Part shown: positions 24,501-34,544 of the stretch, piece by piece
How positions within the stretch are numbered: the first letter of the stretch is position 1
How the letters are laid out: every line of letters starts with the position of its first letter
Source of the DNA: Mermis nigrescens
Lineage: Eukaryota > Nematoda > Enoplea > Mermithida > Mermithidae
Length of the DNA: 64,000 nucleotides
Assembly: GCA_036768485.1 (NCBI GenBank)
Contig: JAVLUZ010000154.1
Coordinates: 25,409,637 to 25,473,636, forward strand
Reading direction: 5' to 3'
The notes under the pieces: model-generated
What the model saw: the letters and a program-made list of their open reading frames with translations, nothing else
What the model was told of the DNA's origin: nothing
Database searches by the model: none
Translations under genes and position numbers: made by a program

Positions 24501-27500
24501 AGTCGGCCAAGGCATTTAAAAATTACTCTAGAAATCAAGCAAGAACTAAACCATCCTTGTTCTGTACCTAGACCACTCTTCTGATCTGACGTATAATGAA
24601 TAATAACCGGCGCGAAGCGCAGGAAAAATTCGAAAAATCGTCATAAAAAATGGCTAAGATCATGAAAAAATACGCATTATTCTCTATTGCGTTCAAATAT
24701 TTTTTGACGGCAGGGGGTAGGGGGCGGCCGCCCCCCCCACTACTGAATCCGCGCCTGCCCCTACGTATGAACTAAACTCGCTCAAACCTCCCACCGCCCA
24801 TGTTTGGTTCAGATGCCGAACCTCCTGAGTACCTCAACGCCCATGCATGCCCGTCGCACTCGCAATCATACCTGGGCGTGAGGGGTTGGGGGGGTATGCA
24901 ATGCAACCCCCAGAAACCAAAATACCCCCGGAATTCGATTTTTGAAATTTTTTGCTTTTTCTCAAATTTTTTATGCCAATGGATAGTGCTCGATGAGAAA
25001 CGTTGAAAAATGGTGTTTTTTCGCCATACCACCATTTTTGAGGCCCTTTTTTGACCTTTGAGAAAATCTTGCACCCCCCCCCCAGAACATTGGTGCCGCT
25101 CACCTACGCTCGCAATTCGTCAGTTACGTATTTTATTAAAATTTTTACCATAAAATTATTAAGATGTTTTAACTAATTTGTTTTGTTGCACTTTTTTACT
25201 AAAATTTGGCCCCATTTTCGCATTTTGTTGGTAGCTTCACCTCGGCGTCAACTTCGAATAATTCCATTCGCAACGGCGACACGACGTTGAAGGCGAGTAA
25301 TTTTTTGTACGTGTCAACGTCCTGCTGGGTTTTGAGAATGGACGCCCGAAATATCAATTTTCGGCCGTCGGGCGAATAGAAGGCGCCGCCGTCGTAGCCC
25401 AAACGATCGGTGATTTGTTTTTTACCGCTACCGTCCAAATTCATCGTCCACAATTCCAAATCGCCGCTGGCCATCGAAGTGTAAACTATACGATCGCCGT
25501 TCGGAGAAACCGTCCCTGATCATTCGTTTTTGATATAGAATGTTATTTTAAAAATTTTTGATAATTTTTCCCCAAAAAATTGCCACAAAGATAAAATTAT
25601 TTATAACCACACCTTGGCGAAATGAGAAGTTGGTTTGGGGGTATGCACTTCCATAAATCAAAATACCCCCCCGCAGAATTCAATTTTTAAAATTTTTTTT
25701 CGTTTTTTTCGCAATTTTCTGATGCCAATGGATAGTGCTTGCCGAGAAACGTCGAAAAATGGTGCTTTTATCGCCATACCACCATTTTTAAGGCCATTTT
25801 TTGACCTTCAAGAACCTTCCAGTATTTTCTTGCTGCCCACGTATGTTTATAACCCGCATTAACATATTTCAAAACAAAAATAATTGATCAATTCAGAGTA
25901 GTAAATTTTTCCGATTTTTCTAAAAAAAAACTAAATGCAAATAACGAAATCACTAAAACAATAATAAAAATAAAATTTTTCGTATTTTTTCGAATCGTAA
26001 GAAAAAAATGTAAAGTAAGGGAAGGTTATAAAATTCGAAGAATCGAAAAATCAAATGACTTTATTTTAATTTTTAATTAAATTCGAAAAATATTTTCCGA
26101 ATGTTTAGAAACAATAAAAAAAAATTCACGTGTAATTTGTTAAAAAATTTAGACATAAATTTCAAAAAAGGCTTTCCTGCGTATTTCGCATGGTGCTCGG
26201 AACAAAAAAACAAAAACAAGTACAAAAAATATCGGACAACAAAGAAAAATATCACAAATAGAACGGAAATAAAATTGCACACAACAACACCTGTAAAATC
26301 TATAAATATTATTTAAAAACAATCAGAAAAGAAAGACAAACATGAAAACCATAAAAAATAAAACTGTTATACAAACGATAAAATGAGTTGAATCAATTTA
26401 GCAAAAAAAAAAACAGAAAATAAAACAACAAAATTGATCTGAATCTTAGAAAACTCAAATTTATTGTGAATGAAAAAAATAATATAATACCTATTCAAAT
26501 CAAAAACACGAGGAAAAATTGACAAAATAACTAGATTTGCATTTTGTAAAATAAAGCTCGAAGGGTATAAAACAATAACTAAACATATATGAAAATATAA
26601 AAAATAAAACCGATAGAATTTTCGCTAACGGCAGCAGTGCCGAATCTAAAACCCGAAATATAGTCTCTGAATTCTCCCATAAACGATACATAAGGGTTCT
26701 AGAAGAGGCACAAGAACTTTCGAGTTATACGAGAAAAAGCAATAAATACAGAGAAAATAAATAAAAAATCCTGAAAAATAAGAATATTATACGAATCATG
26801 GGAAAACTTTAAACCCGCGAGCATACATGTAACGGCTCGAAATTTCGGGTGCAAGACACCCGGCCATTGGGGGAGGGGGGTCAACGATCTTCAATTTTCA
26901 ACCAAAAAACGGCCGAAAAATCGAAAGGGTCAAAACTTTTCTGGCTTTGGGGGATGGGGAGACAAACATACATGTGCAGCATGGAAATTCTGGGGGGGTC
27001 GGTCAGATCCATCAAATTTTTTAAAATTACTTTTTTGGGCTAAAAAACAAAAGGTACACGTCAATAACACTGTTTTTGACGTTTCAGACAATGCTCGTTC
27101 TTTCTAGAACCTAAAACCGTTGAAAAATTTTCAAAAAATTCGAAAAAATGAGTAAATTGGAAAAAATATAGTCAAAAAATGGGTATAGGGCGCGAAGCAG
27201 CTAAAATTTGAGATTTTTGAGCCAAAAATGAGCTAAAAGCGCTTAAAAAGGCACACTTTTTGCAACTTTTACGAAAAATCGACAATTCTGGGGAGGGGTG
27301 GAGGGGGTAGTGGCCATGTTGCGGGGGTCAGTTTCCATTCTGGGGGTCAAAGTCACCCCCCCCAAGAAGACGTTTGGAGAGAATCAACTTTGGATGGGGA
27401 GGTTCCCCCATTCCGTGTTACATGTATGCATGCAAGTGAATGTTTTTATTTTTTAAACAGTAAGTAGGTACACTTAGTATTCTTATTTTTCTATTTTATC

Positions 27501-30500
27501 ACATTTTTAGTTTTTTAATTCCAATCTTTGTCCGTAATAACCTTCAGCATCGTATCCATACGAATCAGTAAGTCGCTTATAAGTGAGTCCATCGGCGGTG
27601 GCCAGGAAGACATCGTAAGACGGGAAAACGTCCCATACGTAATGCATAGATTTGCATAACTCTTTGAGGGTGCTATTTTGAGCCGTCCGTTCGGTGCTGC
27701 ATGCGGATTGGGGGCAAAGGTCGTCGGCCAGATGGGTCGACGCGTATAAAATACGCTGACCATCGGGCAAGAAATAACTGCAAGTCGTCCTCCCGTGACC
27801 CGTGCTTATCAATTTTGGTTTGTGCGTGGACATATCGTCCGTTGTCACCTGCGCAAGGAGTACGGTAATCGTAGGTGCAAGCAGGCCGGTGTCCAGGATT
27901 TTATTTCGGGCGGAGGGGGAGTGGGGGGAGGGGGTTGTGGTTGGAAATTTTGAGGTCAGATATCACGAGAACTATTGGAAGATGGGCAAAAATAGAGTCA
28001 TTTTCGGGCGTATCTCAACGAGCTCTATGCAAAGGTGAAAAAATTTCAAAATCATTTTCCCATTCCATACGCTTATGAAATAAACCTATCGTTTAAACAA
28101 ACAGTACGACTGATTTCTCATCCTTTAATCGACCAATTATTTTTCTAGCTTCTGTCTTTTTATTTACTCGTAATCTTTGTGCTTTACCGAGAAAAACATA
28201 ACAGAAAATGAGTAGTTCGGCAAAAAAAATTTTATGCCATATATGTTTAGCTCAAATTTGAGCGGTTTCGAGCGGGCTAGAAGACAATTAATATAATTAA
28301 ACAGATAAGCAATAAAATTCGTGAAATTAAAGCAGTGGAACCACACAGAACGTCGAAAATTTTGAAAAGTTCCGCTTGAAAATTGAGAAAACTATGCTGA
28401 AAAAGCTGTTTCTGCGCAGAGCGATGAAAAAGTTCGAGAAATTATGATCATTGACGGCCACAAATCATTGCTTTCGAGTACATATCCTTTCTTCTTCTCA
28501 TGAATTATATTGAGCCAATGGGAGGACGGCCGCCTTCCCCCGTCCCTGTTTAAATTTACCCATGAGGACAGTACACGGAAGGAGTCTGGAGCTGAGTTCA
28601 AAATAGCGTTAAACATAGGTGCACAAGGTCAGACTTGGCAGGGGGTAAAATCGCAGAAATCCAAAACATTAAATTTAGCGTTCACAATTTCTTTGTCTAA
28701 ACGACCAAAATGGAGTCAGCTCCTTACCTGGGCGTGGAGGGGAGTTCGGCGTTAGGCACCATACGTGGGCAGCAAGAAAATTCTGGGGGGGGGGGTGCAA
28801 GATTTTTTGAAGGTCAAAAAATGTTCTTCAAAATGGTAATATGGCGATAAAAACACCATTTTTCGACGTTTCTCATCAAGCACTATCCATTGGCATCAAA
28901 ACATTGCGAAAAAAACGAAAAAAATTTCAAAAATTGAATTCTGGGGGGGGGTATTTTGATTTCTGGGGGGTATTCTGGTTTTTCAGGGATATCATACCCC
29001 CTCTCGCCCCACGCCCAGGTGTGATAGGCACCCGTAGAAACAATAATACCCTTCCCCAGAATTCAATTCTTGAAATTTTTTTGTTTTTTTTTCGAAATTC
29101 ATTGAAGCCAATGGATAGTGCTCGATGTGAAACGTTGAACAATGGTGTTTTTCGCCATTTCACCATTTTTTAGGCCATTTTCTGACCTTTGAAAAAACCT
29201 TCCACCTCCATAACTTTGGTGCCGCCCATCTATAGTCAGCTCCTCGAACGCCCCGCATGCGATATTGCTTTTGAATCACCCCAAATGCTCGCAAATCACC
29301 GCTAAATAATGCTGACACGGCTAAATTGTAAATTTTTCAGGAAAACTAATGAAAATGTGTTACATTCTACCAGCAGATCTTGCGAATATTGGTACAAATC
29401 TCTAACGATGGAAAAGGAGCGAAAATGACAAAATGGGCATGGATACAAAGCGTGGCCGCTTAAATCGAAAGTAAGCCGGGTTCGGAAAGTCACTCCAGTC
29501 TGAAAAGGGGTCAGCCACAGACGCGTTCCTAGAGGGGCTTAAGGGGCCTGACCCCCCATGAATGGCAAGTGACCCCCGCAGAATGGCTGCGACCCCCTCC
29601 CCCTTCCCCAGAATTGTCGATTTTTCGTAAAAGTTAGTAAAACTTACAAAAAGTGTGCCCTTTTAAGCGTTTTTAACTCATTTTTGGCTATAAAATCTCA
29701 AACTTCCGGCGCTTCGCGCCATATACACATTTTTGACTATTTAATTTTGTATGAAAATTTTTCTACCTTATTACGATCTAGAAAAAAGAAGCATTGTCTG
29801 AAACGTTAAAAAAACAGTGTTTTTGACGTGTACCCTTCGTTTTTTAGCCCAAAAAGGCACTTTTTCAAAATTTTGTCATGTTGACTCCCCCACCCCCAGG
29901 ATTCCCATGCTGTACATGTGTGGTCAGCCAGAGAGCATTTTTGAGCCTAAATAGTCTAAAAACGGGTATAAATGCTAGAATAGCATGAAACTATGTTAAT
30001 GCACGGTTTCAAATATAAAATTAGCCATTTTGTAAGGAAAATTTTGATTGTTAATCCTTCTTTGACCACTCCTTAAATCCCCCTACATGCATGTCTGGTT
30101 ACGATTCAATGACAAATCGAAAATTTTGTTTATACATTATAAGACTTTTAAAATGGGCAAAGTCACAAAAAGTATAAAATCTGAAATGAGACAAAATTTA
30201 ACGGCTCACGTTCGAAAATCGAAATATCTGATCACATTCGTAACCGTAATCCGTCGCTTGAAACGTAATTTGCTTATTGTCGAAACTGAAATAGGCCTCG
30301 GCGTTCATACCAGAAAAGGTCAATTGGCGGATACTTTTAAAATAAGCTTCTTCACCGGGATACAGAAGAGAATTATTATTATTATTATTCTTAGAATGCG
30401 GAAGAGAATTATCCGTCGAAACTGGTCGATCGGTCGTTGTGGAATTATGCGAGTTAAAAACTCGTAGCATGAATGGGAATAAAAATTGCGAGAACGCCAT

Positions 30501-30515
30501 CGTTAAGTGGTCCAT
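18172..30515 (-). CDS. TolB/PD40-repeat beta-propeller membrane protein (4 exons)
   Basis: Minus-strand exons 30210-30515, 27542-27848, 25241-25515 and 18172-18582 join in phase to 433 codons including the stop (432 aa). The start (30515 or 30500) gives a hydrophobic MAFSQFLFPFMLRVF, a likely signal peptide, followed by an Asn run. Six PD40 units follow, one per expected blade: SFDNKQITFQ (about 77), PDGQRILYAS (126), SPNGDRIVYTS (208), SPDGRKLIFRAS (251), HPNNRDILFSS (317), SDGKYLIFGST (365). The C-terminus is a hydrophobic helix (SAYLIFILMVTLIGFVCAGF) and a short basic tail. Hence an extracytoplasmic six-bladed propeller with one anchor is predicted. PD40/TolB proteins are mainly bacterial and the substrate here is unknown. 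Introns are 2.4, 2.0 and 6.7 kb and full of transposons. The first exon may have further 5' UTR exons, since an acceptor-like CAG precedes the ATG. Weakest junction: the exon 4 acceptor at 18583. Confidence 0.82.
18934..19025 (-). pseudogene. Duplicated dead copy of PD40 exon 4 5' part
   Basis: Same 92-bp length as 18491-18582, with no indel. It translates DAANRCQLTDLYGSNGAPFY then H-stop-NNRDILFS, so an in-frame TAA replaces the Pro codon. Adjacent intron sequence is duplicated as well (18583-18880 matches about 19026-19800, with an insertion). It lies inside intron 3 of the PD40 gene. Confidence 0.8.
19135..19606. mobile_element. N5 hAT-type element with nested M1
   Basis: Ends CAGGGGCGGATTTAGG and CCTGGATCCGTTACTG. 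Exact 8-bp TSD AGCTTGTT at 19127-19134 and 19607-19614. Without the nested M1 it is 194 bp, matching the 184-bp relative at 41177-41360. Confidence 0.9.
19297..19566 (-). repeat. M1 copy nested in N5, TSD GTACTGCC
   Basis: Starts CACACCTGGGCGTGG and ends GCTGCCCACGTATG. Exact TSD at 19289-19296 and 19567-19574. Confidence 0.9.
19843..20101 (-). repeat. M1 copy, TSD CTTTCAGC
   Basis: Exact TSD at 19835-19842 and 20102-20109. Ends CACACGTGGGCGCG and GCTGCCCACATATG. Confidence 0.9.
20382..20645 (-). repeat. M1 copy, TSD GTAGTTGC/GTAGTGGC
   Basis: Complete copy with a 7/8 TSD. Counterpart of 23128-23670 in the second duplication copy, but without the nested insertion. Confidence 0.9.
20895..21160 (+). 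repeat. M1 copy
   Basis: Left CATACGTGGGCAGCACC, right CACGCCCATGTGTG. Corresponds to the copy at 23910-24149 in the second duplication copy. Confidence 0.85.
21161..21308 (+). repeat. Truncated M1 copy
   Basis: Begins in the element interior (GGTATGGCAAGAAAAACACC) and is cut at GGGTGCATATC by the terminus at 21309. Confidence 0.75.
21309..21500. mobile_element. hAT-type terminus with GGATCC repeats
   Basis: Starts TAGGGATGCAACGGATCC, followed by about 150 bp of (CGGATC)n-type units. Partner end not found. It interrupts the truncated M1 next to the GTGCATA-type site. Confidence 0.55.
21501..21814. other. No gene seen
   Basis: Unassigned interior, possibly of the GGATCC element. Confidence 0.35.
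21815..22470. mobile_element. N6 hAT-type element, truncated
   Basis: Starts CAGTGTTTTTTTGTACAAGG and carries GGCGCGAAGCGCC at 22021 and a near-identical box at 22110. It stops abruptly where the duplicated segment begins at 22471, so its right end was lost at the duplication breakpoint. Confidence 0.7.
22570..22846 (-). repeat. M1 copy, TSD CTTTAAGC/CTTTCAGC
   Basis: Duplicate of the copy at 19843-20101; one TSD has diverged. Confidence 0.85.
23128..23670 (-). repeat. M1 copy split by a nested M1, TSD GTAGTGGC
   Basis: Exact TSD at 23120-23127 and 23671-23678. The element is interrupted after CGCCATACGAC and resumes at CATACGACCACTTTTAAGAC. Confidence 0.9.
23292..23558 (+). repeat. Nested M1 copy, TSD CATACGAC
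   Basis: Full-length, CATACGTGGGCAGC to CGCCCAGGTGTG, with exact TSD at 23284-23291 and 23559-23566. Opposite orientation to its host. Confidence 0.95.
23910..24149 (+). repeat. M1 copy
   Basis: Left ATACGTGGGCAGCACCG, right CCACGCCCAGGTGTG. Counterpart of 20895-21160. Confidence 0.85.
24150..24866. other. Repeat debris, no gene seen
   Basis: 24160-24330 is an eroded M-type element, 24606-24620 has the GCGCGAAGCGC box, and 24710-24765 resembles an N5 end (GGGGCGGCCGCCCC). Inside PD40 intron 3. Confidence 0.45.
24867..25108 (-). repeat. M1 copy, TSD CTCGCAAT
   Basis: Exact TSD at 24859-24866 and 25109-25116. It lies 133 bp from PD40 exon 3. Confidence 0.93.
25241..25515 (-). CDS. PD40 gene exon 3
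   Basis: Acceptor AATGATCAG at 25516-25524, donor GAG|GTGAAG. Two repeats: TVSPNGDRIVYTSMASGDLE and GYDGGAFYSPDGRKLIFRAS. Confidence 0.85.
25608..25845 (-). repeat. M1 copy, TSD TTTATAAC
   Basis: Exact TSD at 25600-25607 and 25846-25853. It lies 93 bp upstream of PD40 exon 3, in intron 2. Confidence 0.92.
25854..26960. other. AT-rich intron sequence, no gene seen
   Basis: Within PD40 intron 2. 26826-26900 carries a TACATGTAACGGCT phrase also found at 49179 (repeat). Confidence 0.5.
26963..27405 (-). repeat. M2-related element copy
   Basis: Begins CATACATGTGCAGCATGGAA (the inverse of the M2 right end) and includes the inverse of the TTTTTGACG, GCATTGTC and GCCACTCCC-type blocks seen at 29518-29922. 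Confidence 0.55.
27542..27848 (-). CDS. PD40 gene exon 2
   Basis: Acceptor CCTTGCGCAG, donor AAG|GTTATT, leaving phase 1. Carries STGHGRTTCSYFLPDGQRIL and RLTDSYGYDAE, both strongly PD40-like. Confidence 0.85.
27849..28722. other. PD40 intron 1, unassigned part
   Basis: 27890-28060 looks like a degraded element with a G-rich block. The rest is unique AT-rich sequence. No exon seen. Confidence 0.4.
28723..29234 (-). repeat. M1 copy split by a nested M1, TSD GTCAGCTC
   Basis: Exact TSD at 28715-28722 and 29235-29242. Interrupted after TTAGGCAC (consensus GTATGCAC). Confidence 0.88.
28760..29023 (+). repeat. Nested M1 copy, TSD TTAGGCAC/ATAGGCAC
   Basis: Full-length copy, opposite in orientation to its host, 7/8 TSD at 28752-28759 and 29024-29031. 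Confidence 0.9.
29518..29922 (+). mobile_element. M2 element with 8-bp TSD GTCAGCCA
   Basis: CAGACGCGTTCCTAGAGGGG to CCCATGCTGTACATGTGTG (405 bp). Exact TSD at 29510-29517 and 29923-29930. Contains GGCGCTTCGCGCC near 29708. No coding sequence. Confidence 0.85.
30210..30515 (-). CDS. PD40 gene exon 1 (signal peptide, first repeat)
   Basis: 102 codons ending FQATDYGYECDQIFRFSN at a GTGAGC donor, phase 0. The next exon begins VTTDDMS, giving the expected continuous propeller strand. Confidence 0.8.
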
Positions 30516-33210
30516 TCTGCCAAAAAACCTATTAAAAAAATCAGGAATCTTTCATAAACTTCGAAAAGTAATATATAGCCGCAAACTGGAAAACTTGCTC
30601 TCAATGCTAAATTTCTACCTTAATACAATGAATTATGAGCACACGTTGGCGCCGGGATATCGGAGTTGGGTCAAAACTGGGCGTGGGGACCTGGAGTCCC
30701 GGACCCCTAGAATCCGAATGACCTCCAGAGTCCGATGGACCCCCAGAATTGAATATTTTTGGTAATTTTTTCGCGATATACCAGAATTTGGTTGCTATCC
30801 ATGTAGTATGGGTATATCCCCAAACCCTCGCCAGAACTCGACAGACCCCCTTTTGCGTTGTTTTCGCGAGTTTTGCCCAAACAGATCCCCAGAATTTGAT
30901 TGCTGGTCATATACGATTACAATGAGTTTATGATGAGTCATATATATCATTTTATTTTTCCTTACGTATTTATTATTTTCAATTTTTTACCGCACAATGA
31001 GCCTTTGCAAGATTTTGCACTATTTTAGGACCAAAATAGCTGTTAATTAAGATTTTGATTTAAGCTGATAGGATAAGAAGTACAGGGAAAGATCGAAGCA
31101 ATCGATAATTCAGTTGGACAGAATAAGCGCTCCGAAAACTTTCAATAAGAATAACTAACCATCGAACGCAATTGAGTCGCTCACTTATTTTTTGACCTTT
31201 GGGAGACAGCCTAAACTTCTAAAAAAATTGAATTTCGTTAGAATAGGTACTTATTTCAAATTTCTTATCTAAGAGTTTTTGATTCAATACAATTATTTTC
31301 TTGCAAAATCGAAAATTTCAATGAAAACCTATTTTCTTCATTTCCGACAATGGTAAGTATTGAAAAGTCTTCTTCGACGAATGCTAATTCAATTTACTTC
31401 TCCAATATAAAAAAAGGCGGAACATTGAAGGAATCCTATCATTATGCCTTATTAGCCAAATAATTGCATTTAATTAACGACTGGATGACTCGTGAACGAA
31501 TTTTTCTAAGCAAAAACCTTCAAAATCAGGTAAATTACACCTGAACGCGTGCGATAAATTTTATGAAGTTAAATGACTTGAATAGATCAACATCCTACAA
31601 AAGTAAAATTATAAAATATTTAAGAATTCAAAGTCTGAAAGTACGAATAATTAACCCGGGATTTCACATTTAGCACGACATATAAAATGTCGTTTTTAAC
31701 GCAGGCTACAAATACAGTAATCCGGCGCCATCGTATTGTTTAAGGAAGGAAAAAACAAAAAATACGTGCCGAATTTAACCAAACCGGGCCGAACGCGACA
31801 GCTTAAATGAAACCCAGACGTCTGGAGATAAGAAGAATCTTACCACCTATAAAACATCGTACGATCGTGAAGCTCTGCTGACTATTTCCCGCTCCACTAC
31901 TGCGCTTACTGTATAGTTCGTTTTGTTTTTTAAAATTTTTATATTTTCTAAAATTTGAACACTTACTTTAATTCTTTTATTTTTTGTATTAAATTTTTAT
32001 TTTATGTTGGAATGATAAGTATAAAAGCGTTTATTTCAAATATTTTTCAATCATTTTTGTATTTTTTTACCACGTTGCGTATGAGTGATTCCAGAATTGA
32101 TTTAAATTTATGAATAATTTTAATTTATTAAAATTTATTCAATTCATCTTTCATTTCAGTAAAATCGTTCGAAAAAGCGGCGCCTTCTATCCAATAAAAA
32201 TTCACAATAATACGCTTAAACGCATTCTTTCATGCACTTTTCAATTCTTTCTATAAGAGTCGTCAAAACATCACTCGGAGATTGTACCAGAAGCAACGCA
32301 TTTTAAAGTACAAGATTCTAAAAATAAGCAAATAGTAGGTATAACTTAAGAAGGTGCTATATTTCTAAAACAGGCAATTTTAATTTTATTTTAATTTTTA
32401 GAGAAGGAGCAGCACTAAGATAAGACTTTGTGATAAGTGGTCCGAACTTTTCCAAAACTTCTTAACTTTGGTTAACTGCTTAACTTTAAAACAGGCAATC
32501 TCAATTTCTTAAATACTTCTTAACTTTGATTGAAGAAATTTCTATGTTTTTTATTACATTCAGCTAATTCTCGATGATACTCTTAAGAAAATTTTAGATC
32601 CCTCAATCACCTCAGGCTGGCCTCCCGAAGCAAACAAACTCTTCGAATATGTATTAGGTACAAATATGTACGCCGCGACAAACACGTTGATTTATGCTCT
32701 GTGAATCAGCAACACGGAGTGACGAAAATGCCAAACAAAATTATAAAAAATGAAAAAAAATTTGTGAAAAATCTTCCAGCCTAATAAATGACGCCATCCA
32801 TCAATAGCCATGACACGTGTGCACATCCAGAAAATTTGAACCCCAGAAGCCAAAAGGCCCCCAAGGATTGAATTTATTTTTTTCGTTTTTTCTCTACTTA
32901 TCAATACCACTGAATAAAGTTTGGTAAACGTCGAAAAATGACGTTATTAGGCACTGCCGCCAATAATTCATCACTTTTTTGACCTTTGGAGATTTTCGGA
33001 TCCCTCAAAATTGAACTCAGGTAGTGTAATAAACTGGTCAAAGGGACCAGAAATTATTTGCATATAATAGAAGTTTAGGAATAAGCCTAGCAAATTAGGG
33101 CAAGATCACGGTGAAAAAGGCAGGGCATATGTACTTATAAAGATAGCGCCCGTAATTTAAACCCGTTTGCTTGCGTTTCGAAACAGATATTATAAGAGGA
33201 CGACACCAAA
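30516..33210. other. No gene seen
   Basis: 30640-30910 is eroded M-type repeat and 32810-33020 another. 31000-32690 is AT-rich single-copy-looking sequence with no recognisable exon, RNA or repeat. It may hold regulatory or 5' UTR sequence of the minus-strand PD40 gene, which I cannot demonstrate. Confidence 0.4.
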
Positions 33211-33650
33211 CATAGGCGCGAAGGGGGTTTAGGGGGTATGCACCATAGGTGGGCGGCGCCTAAATTCTGGAGGGTGTAGGATTTTTCAAAGGCTAAAATA
33301 TGGCCTTAAAGATAGTGGTATGGCAAAAACACAATTTTCAACGTTTCTCGTCGAGCACTATCCATTGGCATCAAAAAATTGCGAAAAAACAAAAAAATTG
33401 AATTCTGTGGGTATGCTGGTTAGGGAAGGTATTTTGGTTACTCGGGGGCGGGGTGCATACCTCACGCCCAGGTGTGGTGCGCACCTTTTTCCAGAACGCC
33501 AATTACCCCCCCCCCCGGAATTCAATTTTTGAAATTTTTTGATGCCAATGTGCTTGATGAGAAACGGTGAAAAATTGTTTTTTCACCATACCTCCATTTT
33601 TACCTTCGAAAAATCTTGCACCCCCAGAATCTTGGTGATGTCCACCTATG
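33211..33650 (-). repeat. M1 copy split by a nested M1
   Basis: Host starts CATAGGCGCGAAGGGGG and ends TGTCCACCTATG. Interrupted after GTATGCAC. Confidence 0.8.
33244..33476 (+). repeat. Nested M1 copy, TSD GTATGCAC/GTGCGCAC
   Basis: CATAGGTGGGCGGCG to CACGCCCAGGTGTG, opposite in orientation to its host, 6/8 TSD. Confidence 0.82.
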
Positions 33651-34042
33651 GGCGACACTGACATATTAGGCTGAACAGCCAAAACAATTTTTGAATCGAT
33701 TTTATTCGCGGGATAGGCCCGTACAGGGTCCAACGCGTTAATATTACTTATCTAACAAACATGTGCATTGCCAGATTTCAGCACATTTAATTACTATAGA
33801 ACATAGCGTGTGGTCTTCTTTCATAAGTATGAAAGTTTTTCTTCCCCTTTTGTTGGTAAAACAGCCTAGATTTAACCATCTGCGTTTCTATTTCCAGTAA
33901 AAGTGCTTTACAGCGCGCTAAAATTGCCAGAAAGTCGCGCGAATTTAAACCAAATTCCGCCAATATCACGCTGTTCAAATTCTTTGAGTAAACGAAAAGC
34001 TGTTAAGTAGATGTTTTATTTAAAACGAATCCAATAAAACCA

Positions 34043-34048
34043 TTTATT
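34043..34048 (-). terminator. Candidate polyadenylation signal of MED19
   Basis: AATAAA on the minus strand, about 80 bp after the MED19 stop. Confidence 0.5.
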
Positions 34049-34127
34049 AGGCACAACATATACGGATTTAAAACGAAATCGATGTACATATGTACGCGCA
34101 TACAAATACACAATAAGTAAAATGACG

Positions 34128-34544
34128 TCAGAAGCTCAAAAAGTCCGTTGCACTCGATAGACTGTGGGACAACGGCGTCGCCGGAGTCGGACCGGACGCC
34201 GGCGCGGGGCCGGAAGCCAAACCGGAAGCCGGCGCCGGACCGGGTGCCGGAACGCTCGACGGATTTTCGTCCGACGACAAGCCGGCCGTCGCCGCCGCCG
34301 CCGCCCGCTTCCTCTTTTTGTCCTTTTTCTTCTTTTTCCTCTTGCCCTCCTTTTCCTCCTCCTTTTTTATCCGTTTGGCCCTCCTTTCCATATCCTGTGA
34401 CGTCATCGAAGAGGTGGGCGCCGTCGCGGCCGCGTCGTCGTCGACGTTACCGCGATCTTCGTCGGCGACTCGCTCGTGTTTGCGCTTGTGACGCTTTTTC
34501 TCCGTCAAGCTACCGTAACCCGCCGGTTTTAAATGTTCGGGAAT
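34128..34544 (-). CDS. MED19: MED19 exon 4 (basic and Ala/Pro-rich tail)
   Basis: Acceptor CGGTCAG then IPEHLKPAGYGSLTEKKRHK; ends TDFLSF and TGA. GC-rich compared with surroundings. Confidence 0.93.
   Translation of the reverse strand: MPEHLKPAGYGSLTEKKRHKRKHERVADEDRGNVDDDAAATAPTSSMTSQDMERRAKRIKKEEEKEGKRKKKKKDKKRKRAAAAATAGLSSDENPSSVPAPGPAPASGLASGPAPASGPTPATPLSHSLSSATDFLSF

Noticed and set aside
33787..33978. 63-codon minus-strand frame upstream of an M1 copy
   Set aside because: No conserved motif and no clear splice partners; not supported as an exon.
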